From: Nitrospirota bacterium
GTDB taxonomy: Bacteria; Nitrospirota_A; Leptospirillia; Leptospirillales; Leptospirillaceae
Direction: 5' to 3'
Length of the DNA stretch: 50,272 nt
NCBI GenBank assembly: GCA_027335985.1
Contig: DAHWGX010000049.1
Coordinates: 1 to 50,272 of the forward strand
Part shown: piece by piece, positions 8,633 through 16,390 of the stretch
How the letters are laid out: every line of letters begins with the position of its first letter
Numbering within the stretch: position 1 is the first letter of the stretch
Notes under the pieces: model-generated
Database searches by the model: none
Told to the model about the DNA's origin: nothing
The model's input: only the letters and a program-made list of their open reading frames with translations
Position numbers and translations under genes: made by a program

Positions 8633-8959
8633 ATGCGAGAAGATCCACGAGAAATCCAGCAAAACGAAATCGCACGGGAGATCGAGCGGAGCCAGGGACC
8701 GATTCCCTGGTGGATGGTCATTTTGATCGTCATCGTCTACGCCACCGCGATCATCCTGTCGCTCCCCATTCTTGGGAACAGGACCGGGCAGAACATCAAC
8801 ACCTTTTTCAGTGACACCCACAAGAGGGGAACTTTCGACTTCGGAACGGTGGGAGGAGGGGCCTATCTGGCCGGGGGATTTTTTGTGATCTATTATGTCT
8901 TCATGATCCGGCCCCGGCGCAAGAACAGGAAAAAGTCCGCCGATCTCTCCGGTCCCTGA
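8633..8959 (+). CDS. Small two-helix membrane protein, resembles cbb3-oxidase accessory segments
   Basis: A 108-aa protein with two hydrophobic segments. I choose ATG 8633 because GGAGGG lies 5 nt upstream; an ATG at 8606 would add nine residues. The first segment, after the polar sequence REIERSQ, reads GPIPWWMVILIVIVYATAII, which resembles the N-terminal membrane anchor of FixP/CcoP (a polar stretch, P-x-WW, then one helix). The second segment (FFVIYYVFMIRPRRKNRKK) resembles the CcoQ subunit, one helix followed by a basic tail. No haem-binding CxxCH is present. It lies 3 bp before the protease gene and is probably co-transcribed with it. The cbb3 link is only a resemblance read by eye; the safe call is a conserved-looking hypothetical membrane protein. 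Confidence 0.6.
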   Translation: MREDPREIQQNEIAREIERSQGPIPWWMVILIVIVYATAIILSLPILGNRTGQNINTFFSDTHKRGTFDFGTVGGGAYLAGGFFVIYYVFMIRPRRKNRKKSADLSGP

Positions 8960-8962
8960 CGG

Positions 8963-9805
8963 GTGGAGACTGTCCGCGGAAAGATTCTGGCCTCGTTCCT
9001 TTTCTTTTTTACCTGCCTCACGACGACCGGGGCAGGAGCGCTCCTGGCGGGCAAGGACCCTTTGTCCTCCCTAGGCGGATTGGCCTCCGGAATTCCCTAC
9101 TCTTTCACCCTCATGCTGATCCTGTCGGCGCATGAGGCCGGCCATTACCTCGTGGCGAGGAGGTATGGCGTGGCATCCCCCCTGCCATGGTTCATTCCGG
9201 CACCGACGCTCATCGGAACTTTCGGGGCTGTGATCCGGCTGCCCCGTCTTCCCGGAAGCCGGCTCGCCCTATTCGACATCGCTCTGGCCGGTCCTATGGC
9301 AGGACTTTTTCCGTCCATCGTCGCCCTCGCCGTCGGCATCCACCTTTCCACGTCCCTTCCGGGAGGAAGTCACCCGGGAACGGGCCTGGAGATCGGAGAA
9401 TCTCTCCTCTTCCGTTTTCTGGAATGGATCTTTTCGACCGGTTCCACCGGCGACTCGACCCTCCTCCTCTCACCGGTCGGGTTCGCGGGATGGGTCGGAC
9501 TGCTCGTGACGGCGCTCAACCTGATGCCGGTCGGGCAACTGGATGGAGGCCACCTGGCCTGGGCGCTCCTGGGGGCCCGGGCCCGAGGCCTCCTCTGGGG
9601 AATTTTTCCCCTGCTCCTTTACCTGGGCTTCCGGGGATGGAAGGGCTGGTGGATCTGGGCGGCTCTTCTTCTTCTCATGGGGGTGTCCCATCCGGAGCTT
9701 TCCGGGGATGGAGGCCGGCTTCCTGTGTCCCGGATTGTCTGGGGAGTCGCCGCCCTTGTCATCGAGATTCTGGTTTTTGTTCCCGTTCCTCTGCGATTTG
9801 CATGA
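8963..9805 (+). CDS. Site-2 protease family (M50) membrane metalloprotease
   Basis: A 280-aa polytopic membrane protein with the M50 zinc motif HEAGHY (about residues 53-58) and the second metal-ligand region NLMPVGQLDGGH (about 184-195), which supplies the Asp ligand. This is the arrangement of intramembrane site-2 proteases. Between the motifs lies FGAVIRLPRLPGSRLALFDI, the short region seen in S2P proteins related to plant EGY and cyanobacterial homologues. No PDZ domain is visible. The start is GTG at 8963, 3 nt after the preceding stop. The substrate is unknown; family members cleave membrane-anchored anti-sigma factors or signal peptides. Its last 47 bp overlap the 3' end of the convergent phosphatase gene. 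Confidence 0.88.
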   Translation: METVRGKILASFLFFFTCLTTTGAGALLAGKDPLSSLGGLASGIPYSFTLMLILSAHEAGHYLVARRYGVASPLPWFIPAPTLIGTFGAVIRLPRLPGSRLALFDIALAGPMAGLFPSIVALAVGIHLSTSLPGGSHPGTGLEIGESLLFRFLEWIFSTGSTGDSTLLLSPVGFAGWVGLLVTALNLMPVGQLDGGHLAWALLGARARGLLWGIFPLLLYLGFRGWKGWWIWAALLLLMGVSHPELSGDGGRLPVSRIVWGVAALVIEILVFVPVPLRFA

Positions 9806-10634
9806 TCTTGTCGACCATCCAGCCGTGGAGGAATCCGTTGCTGGCGACCACCAGGGGGGCCTCGAGACGGAACGGGCTCCCGCATCCGTCGGAGACCGTC
9901 CCGCCGGCTTCGCGAACGATCAGCGTGCCTGCCGCCGTGTCCCAGGGAGACAGTCCTCTCTCCCAGAATCCGTCGAGCACCCCCATCGCCACATGGCAGA
10001 GATCGAGTGCCGCCGATCCCGAACGGCGGATTCCCTGGACCTCCCGGGAGAAGCCTTCGAAAGTCGCCATGTTTTTGAGTCGGGGGGTATCGGCGTGGCT
10101 GTATGAGAATCCGGTGGCGAGAAGGCTCCTCTGGGGAAGGCTTTCCCGGGAGACGGAGAGTCGCTGTCCGTCGAGGGTCGCTCCCCGACCGGCCGCCGCC
10201 TCGAAGTGCAATCTCCGCAGAGGGTCGACCACCAGGCCGTAGAGGAGGGATCCTGCGGATTCGAAGGCGATCGAGATGCAGAAACAGGGGTATCGGTGGG
10301 CGTAGTTGGTCGTTCCGTCGAGGGGATCGATGATCCATCGGTGGGGGCTCGCTCCGGACGGCATGCTTCCTCCGCTCTCTTCGGCGAGGAATCCATGGTC
10401 GGGATAGTCCCGGGAAATGGTTTCCATGACGGCCCGTTCCGAGGCCAGGTCGATCTCCGTGACGAGGTCGATCCGGCCCTTGTATCCCACCTCGATCGTC
10501 CGGGTCATTCCCTCGAGAAGGATTCCGGATGCGAGAGTTGCCGCTCTCCGGGCCGTGTCGGCGATTTGTCCGGGGAGAATTCCGGGGGGCCAGGAAATTC
10601 CTCCTCCGGATCTGTCTGCATCCTTTTGATTCAT
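9759..10634 (-). CDS. suhB: Inositol monophosphatase family protein (SuhB-like)
   Basis: A 291-aa Mg2+-dependent, Li+-sensitive-type phosphatase. The metal-binding motifs are visible: the EE of LAEESGG (about residues 85-91), DPLDGTTNYAH (about 105-115) and WDTAAGTLIVREAGG (about 211-225). I start at ATG 10634, preceded by GGGAGG with 5 nt spacing; an ATG at 10646 adds four residues. Likely substrates are inositol-1-phosphate or related sugar phosphates (histidinol phosphate, fructose-1,6-bisphosphate or NADP are alternatives in this superfamily), so the SuhB name is by family only. It converges with the site-2 protease gene with a 47 bp coding overlap. Confidence 0.88.
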   Translation of the reverse strand: MNQKDADRSGGGISWPPGILPGQIADTARRAATLASGILLEGMTRTIEVGYKGRIDLVTEIDLASERAVMETISRDYPDHGFLAEESGGSMPSGASPHRWIIDPLDGTTNYAHRYPCFCISIAFESAGSLLYGLVVDPLRRLHFEAAAGRGATLDGQRLSVSRESLPQRSLLATGFSYSHADTPRLKNMATFEGFSREVQGIRRSGSAALDLCHVAMGVLDGFWERGLSPWDTAAGTLIVREAGGTVSDGCGSPFRLEAPLVVASNGFLHGWMVDKIMQIAEEREQKPESR

Positions 10635-10817
10635 CGAACCTCCCATCTGTGCCCGGAAACCAAGAGCGTGTCGCCTCGCGCCTCGCCCATCCTAGCAGAT
10701 TCCGCCCGGATTTCCATCGGACGATCCCGCCCGGAAGGGATGGGGCTATCCAGAGAGAGGGATCTTGTACGATAATGGAAAAATGAACCCTGACATCGGG
10801 GAGGAGGGCTGCACGTC

Positions 10818-11360
10818 ATGTTTGTAACGATTACCTTTATTCGCTGGCTCCATCTTGTGGGGGCGGCGGCGTTGGTCGGAGGGATGGTCCTCCAGCTTTT
10901 TGTCGTGAGCCCGCTCCTTTCCTGGGTCGATCCCTCGATTCGCGGCAAGCTCGCGAAGAAGGCGACGGATTTCTATCTCCCGGTGTTCTGGGTGAGCCTT
11001 TCACTCCTCATCATGACCGGGGCTTTCGTCATCTTCGATAGGCTCGTCTCTCTTGAGAACATGGTCTTCCCATACAAGAACTCCTACGAGACTTTCTGGC
11101 TCCTGAAGCTGAGTTTCGTCGGCGGAATCGCCCTCTTGGGAATCCTGATCGCCCGGATGTCGGGCGAGATCCGGACGACGACCCGGCAACAGCTGGCGAC
11201 GGGCCCGGATTCCCAGGAGGCCCTGAAGCTCGAGGAAAAGAAGAGCCGGCTGCGCCAGACCGTGGGGCTTCTCCGGAACCTGAACGTCGTCCTCGGCATC
11301 TTCGTTCTTTTATGGGCCGCTGTTCTCCAGAACATTTTCGGACTACTGATCCTCCGTTAG
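10818..11360 (+). CDS. CopD-like four-helix membrane protein
   Basis: A 180-aa protein with four hydrophobic segments (about residues 5-32, 50-75, 92-112 and 152-178) and a charged cytoplasmic loop of about 40 residues before the last helix. The first helix contains IRWLHLVGAAALVGGMVLQ, with a His-x-x-G pattern like the CopD / DUF2269 / haem-copper accessory membrane families, whose histidines can bind haem or copper. The start ATG at 10818 has GGAGGAGGG about 9 nt upstream. No other cofactor motif is seen. It precedes PEP carboxylase by 45 bp and may be co-transcribed with it. The biochemical role is unknown. Confidence 0.6.
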   Translation: MFVTITFIRWLHLVGAAALVGGMVLQLFVVSPLLSWVDPSIRGKLAKKATDFYLPVFWVSLSLLIMTGAFVIFDRLVSLENMVFPYKNSYETFWLLKLSFVGGIALLGILIARMSGEIRTTTRQQLATGPDSQEALKLEEKKSRLRQTVGLLRNLNVVLGIFVLLWAAVLQNIFGLLILR

Positions 11361-11405
11361 CTCCGCGCGGACAATTCGCGCCCCTACCCAAAGAGAGGAG
11401 CTTTC

Positions 11406-12968
11406 TTGGCGTATTTTCTCAAAAAGAACGACCGTCCCAAAAATGTCGCCGACCGGAAAATTCCCACGACGATGGCGACCCAGCATCCGGACAATGCGGC
11501 CGCCCCCTACTGGAAGGCCAATCAGGAGCCCTTCATCAGCACTCTCGACGAGATCGAGGAGTGCTACCGGAGCTACATCGACATCGGCTGCCAGGAGTAC
11601 ATGTGGGACTGGGAGGGGAAATACGTCGACGAAGGGGTTGTCGAAAAACTTTTTTCCTCGCATTTCGACTACTTCAAGGAAAATCAGATCGGAAAGGACG
11701 TTTTTCTCACCTTCCGGCTTCCGAACATCTGGTACGAAAAGGAATACCGGATCGCCCGGGCCTACATCGGGATCCTGACATTCGAGGATCTGGCGCGGGA
11801 TCTGGGCGTCAAGACCCCGCCAGTGTTTGAAGTCATTCTGCCCATGACCGATGAAGGGCAGAAAATGATCTATCTCCAGCAAACATTCCGCAAGATTGCC
11901 CGCCTCAAGCACCAGGTGTTCGACGAGGAGGGCGCGGTCCGTGATCCCTCCTATCTGCAGGTCATTCCCCTGGTGGAAGGGGTTTCGGAACTGACCGTCT
12001 CCCGCAAGATCCTGCACGATTACGTCGACCTCCATGCCGCGGAATACGGATCGAAGCCTCTTTACCTTCGCCCTTTCATCGCCCGGTCCGATCCCGCCCT
12101 GAACGCGGGAATCGTTCCTGCCACCATCGCGGCCAAGGTGGCCCTCTCGGAATACTTCCGCTTCGAGGAGGAGTCCGGGATACCGGTCTTCCCCATCATG
12201 GGGGTGGGATCTCTTCCGTTCCGGGGCGGCCTCTCTCCCTGGAATGTTCCTCACTTCATCGAAGAATACCCGGGGGTCCGGACGGTAACTGTCCAGTCGG
12301 CCTTCCGGTACGACTATCCCCAGGAGGATGTCCGGGAAGCCATCAATCTCCTCAATCGCTCCCTCCCGGGAACCGTGCCTCTGGCCTATACTCCTGACGA
12401 GGTTTCTGCGGGCGAGCGGCTGGTCTCCATCTTCTCCAATCATTATCAAAAGACGGTGGAGGAGGTCGCGGATGTGATCAACAAAGTCTCGAGCAGCATC
12501 CCTCCCCGCCGGGAGCGCAAGCTTCATATCGGGCTCTTCGGATATTCCCGGGGAATCGGACAGAAGCATCTCCCCCGTGCGATCGGATTCACCGCCTCCC
12601 TATATTCCCTGGGGATCCCCCCTGAATTGATCGGGACCGGGAGGGGGATCGCCCAGGCGATCCGGGAAGGATACGGGGACACCCTTTCGCTCTTCTATCG
12701 CCGCCTCAAGGACGACATGCAGGATGCGGGGCATTATCTGAACAAGGAAAACCTCAACTTTCTCGCCTCGGAAAACCAGGCATGGATGGCGGTCAAAGAG
12801 GATATCGATCTCGTGGAAGATTTTTTCAAGATCGAACTGGGCCCTGTGACGGTCGAGCATTACCTTCACAGGAACTTCGTCTCCAGCATCTATTTTCTGA
12901 TGCAGGAAGAGAAGGACTTTTCCGACTATCTTCTCAAGTCGGCGCTTCTTCGAAGATCCCTCGGATAG
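11406..12968 (+). CDS. ppcA: Phosphoenolpyruvate carboxylase, archaeal type
   Basis: Carboxylates PEP with bicarbonate to oxaloacetate, the anaplerotic entry to a reductive TCA cycle. The 520 aa match the short archaeal-type PEPC (PEPcase type 2, about 480-540 aa) and not the roughly 900-aa bacterial enzyme. Characteristic segments are TTMATQHPDNA (residues 21-31), MGVGSLPFRGGLSP (about 273-286) and FGYSRGIG (near 380). The start codon is TTG at 11406 with AGAGGAG 5 nt upstream, and the family N-terminus begins close to this point. It sits between two small membrane protein genes on the same strand. Together with the oxidoreductase operon at 36.7-39.8 kb it fits autotrophic carbon assimilation. 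Confidence 0.95.
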   Translation: MAYFLKKNDRPKNVADRKIPTTMATQHPDNAAAPYWKANQEPFISTLDEIEECYRSYIDIGCQEYMWDWEGKYVDEGVVEKLFSSHFDYFKENQIGKDVFLTFRLPNIWYEKEYRIARAYIGILTFEDLARDLGVKTPPVFEVILPMTDEGQKMIYLQQTFRKIARLKHQVFDEEGAVRDPSYLQVIPLVEGVSELTVSRKILHDYVDLHAAEYGSKPLYLRPFIARSDPALNAGIVPATIAAKVALSEYFRFEEESGIPVFPIMGVGSLPFRGGLSPWNVPHFIEEYPGVRTVTVQSAFRYDYPQEDVREAINLLNRSLPGTVPLAYTPDEVSAGERLVSIFSNHYQKTVEEVADVINKVSSSIPPRRERKLHIGLFGYSRGIGQKHLPRAIGFTASLYSLGIPPELIGTGRGIAQAIREGYGDTLSLFYRRLKDDMQDAGHYLNKENLNFLASENQAWMAVKEDIDLVEDFFKIELGPVTVEHYLHRNFVSSIYFLMQEEKDFSDYLLKSALLRRSLG

Positions 12969-13006
12969 TCGGGTCGTCAAAGTGATGATTTTTCAGGAGA
13001 GTCTTC

Positions 13007-13315
13007 TTGGCCAAGTCCCTTGAAAAAAGGCTTTTTTTAAAGCTCGTCATGCCGGTGGTCGTTATGATTGTGATTTCCTGGGTCCTTTACACCGTCAAGG
13101 ACCCCTTGATGAAGGGGGCCGCCTTCGTGGCGCTCCTGTTCTTCGTTTCCTTCGTTGTCTTCATCCTCAGGAAGCAATGGCAGGAAAAGGAGGACTTCAA
13201 GGTTCCCACCTGGCTTTTTGTGGTTCTTATATCGATTCTCATCCTATTTCTGACTCTTGTCGGGGTCCTGCCCATCGTGACAATGTTCACAAAGCCTCCC
13301 GCATCCTATCCCTGA
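13007..13315 (+). CDS. Small three-helix membrane protein
   Basis: A 102-aa protein with a short basic N-terminus (AKSLEKRLFLK) and three hydrophobic helices at about residues 12-29, 35-54 and 68-92. The start codon is TTG at 13007, with AGGAGAG about 6 nt upstream. It lies 38 bp after PEP carboxylase and is followed directly by an intrinsic terminator, so it is the last gene of that unit. I see no metal, haem or enzymatic motif and do not recognise a family. Confidence 0.6.
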   Translation: MAKSLEKRLFLKLVMPVVVMIVISWVLYTVKDPLMKGAAFVALLFFVSFVVFILRKQWQEKEDFKVPTWLFVVLISILILFLTLVGVLPIVTMFTKPPASYP

Positions 13316-13325
13316 CACACCTCCA

Positions 13326-13361
13326 CCCCTTCCCGGCCCTTCGGGCAGGGGGGCATTTTTT
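13326..13361 (+). terminator. Intrinsic terminator after the PEPC operon
   Basis: The core hairpin GCCC-TTC-GGGC (13337-13347) extends past one G-A mismatch into CCC/GGG pairs and is followed by CATTTTTT. It lies 10 nt after the stop codon of the preceding gene. Confidence 0.8.
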
Positions 13362-13589
13362 CCACATCCCGGGGAAAAATGCGACACTTACTGCTCTGCG
13401 AGCCATCGGCCTAGCAGGAATGGTGCAGTTCAAGTCATCATTATTTCATGTTTTTTAAAATATTATTTTTTTGGCATCCGCCTTGCTTTGGATTTGTCGT
13501 AGGGATATGGAAAAACGGTCAGTCGATCCGGATGCAGATCACCGGGAAGCCGGTAAGGCGGAATCAACGCTCCCAAGTGGGGGGAGGGA

Positions 13590-14510
13590 ATGAGGATGAG
13601 ATGGCAAAGAACGCTGGCGAAGCCGGTTGAGATCCGGGGGACAGGCCTGCATTCCGGAAGGGAAGTGGCTCTGCTTCTTCATCCGGCCCCCGAGAACCAC
13701 GGGATCGTCTTTCATCGGTCCGATCTGGGAAGCGTCTATATCCCGGCGCATGTCCGATTCGTCTCGGCGGAGCGTTCGACGCTTTCGACCGTCCTTTTTG
13801 ATGGCCAGGCGACAGTTCAAACGATCGAGCATCTGATGTCCGCCTTGAACGGGCTTTACCTCGACAATCTCGTCGCCGAGATCGACGGCGCTGAGCTTCC
13901 CATCCTGGATGGGTCGTCCCGCCCTCTCGTCGACGCCATTTCCGCCGCCGGAATCGTAGAACAGAAGAAGACCCAGAGATTCTATCGTGTCGTCCGGTCC
14001 GAAGAGTTCGTCTCTGGCAACAAATATCTCGCGATCGAACCATCCGACCGCTTTGAGGTGGATTACGAGATCGACTTCGGTCCAGAACTTCTTCAAAGGT
14101 ATCGCTTTACCCTGAGCGAATCCTCCTACGGGTCGGACATCTCCCGCGCCAAGACCTTCTGTTTCGAATCGGACATCCACAAGATGCGCGCCATGGGACT
14201 GGCCAGGGGAGGGAGTCTTTCAAACGCTCTTGTGATGGGCAAGAACGCCCTCCTGAACCCGGATCAGCAAACCTATGCGGACGAGTTTGTGCGCCACAAG
14301 ATTCTTGATTTTCTGGGAGACATGAGGCTGCTCGACCGCCCGGTGGTCGGACGTTTCGTCGTCCGACGGGGGGGGCACGCCTTTCATACCGAGTGCCTCC
14401 GCTCCCTCTGGGAGAAAGGAAATCTGGCCCTTTCCTCCGCCAAGGCGTCCGCTTCGGATGTCGAAGCGCCTCCCGTCCCCGGAGAAAAGCTCATCCCCCT
14501 CGGTCAGTAG
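13590..14510 (+). CDS. lpxC: UDP-3-O-acyl-N-acetylglucosamine deacetylase
   Basis: Zn-dependent deacetylase that commits UDP-3-O-acyl-GlcNAc to lipid A synthesis in the cytoplasm; it indicates a Gram-negative cell with LPS. The 306 aa match the family length. Zn ligands are H81 (in TIEHLMSAL), H236 and D240 (in HKILDFLGDMRLL), and the catalytic pair is E80 and H263 (in GGHAFHTE). ATG at 13590 and ATG at 13596 are both possible; GGGAGGG spacing slightly favours the second, shortening the protein by two residues. It stands alone: the terminator at 13326-13361 lies upstream and the next gene is convergent. The 274 bp before it hold the terminator and an AT-rich stretch (about 13435-13475) that may be its promoter; I see nothing else there. 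Confidence 0.96.
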   Translation: MRMRWQRTLAKPVEIRGTGLHSGREVALLLHPAPENHGIVFHRSDLGSVYIPAHVRFVSAERSTLSTVLFDGQATVQTIEHLMSALNGLYLDNLVAEIDGAELPILDGSSRPLVDAISAAGIVEQKKTQRFYRVVRSEEFVSGNKYLAIEPSDRFEVDYEIDFGPELLQRYRFTLSESSYGSDISRAKTFCFESDIHKMRAMGLARGGSLSNALVMGKNALLNPDQQTYADEFVRHKILDFLGDMRLLDRPVVGRFVVRRGGHAFHTECLRSLWEKGNLALSSAKASASDVEAPPVPGEKLIPLGQ

Positions 14511-14541
14511 GCATTTCGGCAAGCGCTCCCTTTTCGAGTCC

Positions 14542-14862
14542 TTATCCCCGGGCGGGTCTTTCCCGGGCCCGGGAAAGGGAGAGAATTGAGCAGACAAGTG
14601 GAGCCTCCGAAACTTCCGTCTGGCAGCCGAGACGGTATTCGGGTTCGAGCATCATGGCCTTGGCCAGAAAGTCTTCCTTGGGGTTCCGGGCTCCCAGCGA
14701 ATCCAATCCCTCGACGATCTTTACGAGACAGGTCCCGCAGGCCGCATTCCCACCGCAAACGAAGCCGAAGGTGATTCCGTTGGCCATGGCTCCCTGAAGA
14801 ATGGTCTGCCCCGGAAGAATCTCTATTTCACGATCGAGTTCGATGATCTTGACGGAGGGCAT
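14542..14862 (-). CDS. 2Fe-2S ferredoxin
   Basis: A 106-aa plant-type/adrenodoxin-like ferredoxin, a small soluble electron carrier. The cluster cysteines are in CGGNAACGTC (C36, C42, C45) and GCQTE (C80). The fold order (beta strand KIIELDREIEILPGQ, then the cluster loop, then the C-terminal Cys) is standard. The last 15 residues (SILSLSRARERPARG) extend past the usual end and are encoded over a perfect 20-bp palindrome (14558-14577). It is followed on the same strand by no further gene and converges on lpxC. It could serve the 2-oxoacid oxidoreductase or iron-sulfur assembly; the partner is not shown by sequence. Confidence 0.9.
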   Translation of the reverse strand: MPSVKIIELDREIEILPGQTILQGAMANGITFGFVCGGNAACGTCLVKIVEGLDSLGARNPKEDFLAKAMMLEPEYRLGCQTEVSEAPLVCSILSLSRARERPARG

Positions 14863-14882
14863 GGACGCTCCCTTCTCTGGTT

Positions 14883-15506
14883 TCAGTGTCCGTAGAGCCT
14901 GTCGACGAGACCACGAACCGCCACTCTGGCGACGACATCGAATGTGGCGGGAGTCGACGGGAAAACGATCTTCTCGTATCCACGCCCTTCCCCCACACCT
15001 TCCCAGACAATGCGGTCCTGCCGGATGTCGTAAATCCTGGCATAGACACGAACCTGTTCGGCACCACCGGCAATTTCGGCCATCTGGATCTGTGTCTCGA
15101 GCAGGTATCGGACTCCCAGGCGCTTTCCAAAGGTCCGTGCGGCCGTCATGCCCCGAATGCTGTGGGCCGAGATGTGCGGTTCCATCTGGTTCCAGAGGGA
15201 GGCGAGCGAGCTGTCTTTCCCGAGTCTTTGTCCGACCTGGGATTCAAGGAGAAGGTTGCCGGGTGAGGGGTTCCGGGTATTCATCTCAGTATCGATCAGA
15301 GCCCCGATGGCCGAGGCATCCTTCGCTGTTCCGGATCCGGCCACGGTGGGAGTGATCGCGACCCCGTCCCGGGTGAGAGTTGCGGGGGAAAAGCCGTCGG
15401 CCATGTAGGATTCTTTGGAGAGGTTGTTGATCGAGTCGGCGCAGGAAGGAAGCAATAAAAGAAGGATCGGGAAGGCAAAATTACGGATTTGGTTTTTCAG
15501 GGTCAT
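14883..15506 (-). CDS. Predicted outer-membrane lipoprotein
   Basis: A 207-aa protein with a lipoprotein signal peptide: basic N-region MTLKNQIRN, hydrophobic core, then the lipobox LLPSC with Cys at residue 22. The mature part has a domain (about residues 115-205) with GKRLGVRYLLETQIQMAEI and VRVYARIYDIRQDRIVWEG, a pattern resembling the CsgG/LpoB-like lipoprotein fold (a 'strand, variable, ARIxDxRxxxIVW' signature). That resemblance is tentative. Its start overlaps the 3' end of the upstream bifunctional-nuclease gene by 26 bp, so the two are probably translated from one mRNA. Function unknown; a periplasmic or outer-membrane assembly role is an inference. Confidence 0.65.
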   Translation of the reverse strand: MTLKNQIRNFAFPILLLLLPSCADSINNLSKESYMADGFSPATLTRDGVAITPTVAGSGTAKDASAIGALIDTEMNTRNPSPGNLLLESQVGQRLGKDSSLASLWNQMEPHISAHSIRGMTAARTFGKRLGVRYLLETQIQMAEIAGGAEQVRVYARIYDIRQDRIVWEGVGEGRGYEKIVFPSTPATFDVVARVAVRGLVDRLYGH

Positions 15507-15930
15507 CAGTTTTGTCCATTAATTGTGAAAAGTCCATGTGGGGTGGGGTTTTCTTAAGAATTCCCTCTTTCACGAAAATGGGGACCTGCCCCCGGATGGC
15601 GATGGCTACGGCGTCGCTGGGACGGGAGTCGATCGAAAACTCCGCACTGTCCGACAGCAGATGAAGGGTGGCGTAGTATGTCTCCCCCTCGAGCCTGTTG
15701 ATGACGGCGGACAAGAGCTTCACATTGATGGAAGCCAGGAGGGAAATGAAAAGATCGTGCGTCTGCGGCCGGTCAGGGTGAGAACGGGCGAGGCCCATCG
15801 AAATGGCCTGGGCTTCGAAAGGTCCGACCCACACCGGAAGCGTCCATTCCCGGCTTTCGTCCTGAAGGATCAGAATATAGGCTTGGTTCGTTGCGTCGAA
15901 GAAAATTTCCCTGACGAAGACCTGGATCAT
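15481..15930 (-). CDS. Bifunctional nuclease family protein (DUF151)
   Basis: A 149-aa protein of the BFN/DUF151 family. The start is ATG 15930 (MIQVFVREIFFDATNQAY), preceded by AAAGGAG 8 nt upstream; the longer frame to 16038 is not needed. The family core is clear: VWVGPFEAQAISMGL (about residues 30-44), the Thr-His-Asp-Leu segment (about 53-56) and SIDSRPSDAVAIAIR (about 105-119). Plant and Thermotoga members have reported nuclease activity; in most bacteria the role is unknown. The last 26 bp overlap the lipoprotein gene. A divergent regulatory region with inverted repeats (16031-16060) lies upstream. Confidence 0.9.
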   Translation of the reverse strand: MIQVFVREIFFDATNQAYILILQDESREWTLPVWVGPFEAQAISMGLARSHPDRPQTHDLFISLLASINVKLLSAVINRLEGETYYATLHLLSDSAEFSIDSRPSDAVAIAIRGQVPIFVKEGILKKTPPHMDFSQLMDKTDDPEKPNP

Positions 15931-16030
15931 GGAAGGACTCCTTTCCGGAGTATTTCCGGGTTTTGATTCTATTCTACCATTGAAAAGCACGGGATGGAAA
16001 ACGCTGATTCCTCTGGTATTCCGAATCGAG

Positions 16031-16060
16031 TGAAACATTCGTGTTTCAATATTGAAGCAC
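16031..16060. promoter_or_regulatory. Two nested inverted repeats, candidate operator
   Basis: TGAAACA-TTCG-TGTTTCA (16031-16048) is a perfect 7-bp inverted repeat with a TTCG loop. It shares its right arm with GTGTTTCAAT-ATTGAAGCAC (16041-16060), a 20-bp palindrome with one mismatched pair. The same TTTCA half-site thus occurs three times in alternating orientation. It lies in the 251-bp divergent space between the DUF151 gene and the 44-aa protein gene. As DNA this looks like an operator for one or more dimers; no consensus promoter boxes are convincing nearby. Confidence 0.5.
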
Positions 16061-16181
16061 TATCAATTCTATGATATGGTCTCAGGGCGGGGGATTTGGG
16101 GGTCTCCCGAATAGGATTATTTCTGAGAGAGAAGGTTTTCCTGACCTGGACCGAAGGGTCTCAAAAAAAGGGAGGACAATT

Positions 16182-16316
16182 ATGAAGAAGATTTCCGATC
16201 GTGGAGAGTCCAAGGGAATGTTGGCGGTGGTAATGGTCGCTGGTCTTTGGTTCGGGCTTATCGCCGTCTTCGACCATATTTCCATGCTCCAGAATCACTG
16301 GATGGGTTCTTGGTGA
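16182..16316 (+). CDS. 44-aa single-helix membrane protein
   Basis: A short gene with a strong Shine-Dalgarno (GGGAGGAC, about 6 nt before the ATG) and a perfect intrinsic terminator 20 nt after its stop, so it looks like a complete single-gene unit. The protein has a basic, hydrophilic N-terminus (MKKISDRGESKG), one hydrophobic helix (about residues 13-30) and a short C-terminal tail rich in His, Met and Trp (HISMLQNHWMGSW). The Met/His content could suggest metal or haem contact, but that is speculation. I recognise no family. The nested inverted repeats at 16031-16060 lie upstream and may control it. Confidence 0.6.
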   Translation: MKKISDRGESKGMLAVVMVAGLWFGLIAVFDHISMLQNHWMGSW

Positions 16317-16336
16317 TTCTTTTTTCGAAATGAGAT

Positions 16337-16371
16337 AAAAAAAGGGTAGCCGGAAGGCTACCCTTTTTTTT
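16337..16371. terminator. Bidirectional intrinsic terminator
   Basis: A perfect 8-bp stem GGGTAGCC / GGCTACCC (16344-16351 and 16356-16363) with a GGAA tetraloop, preceded by seven A and followed by eight T. It can stop transcription from the 44-aa gene (plus) and from rnc (minus), whose stop codon is 20 nt away. Confidence 0.95.
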
Positions 16372-16390
16372 GGTCTGATCGGTTCCTTCT

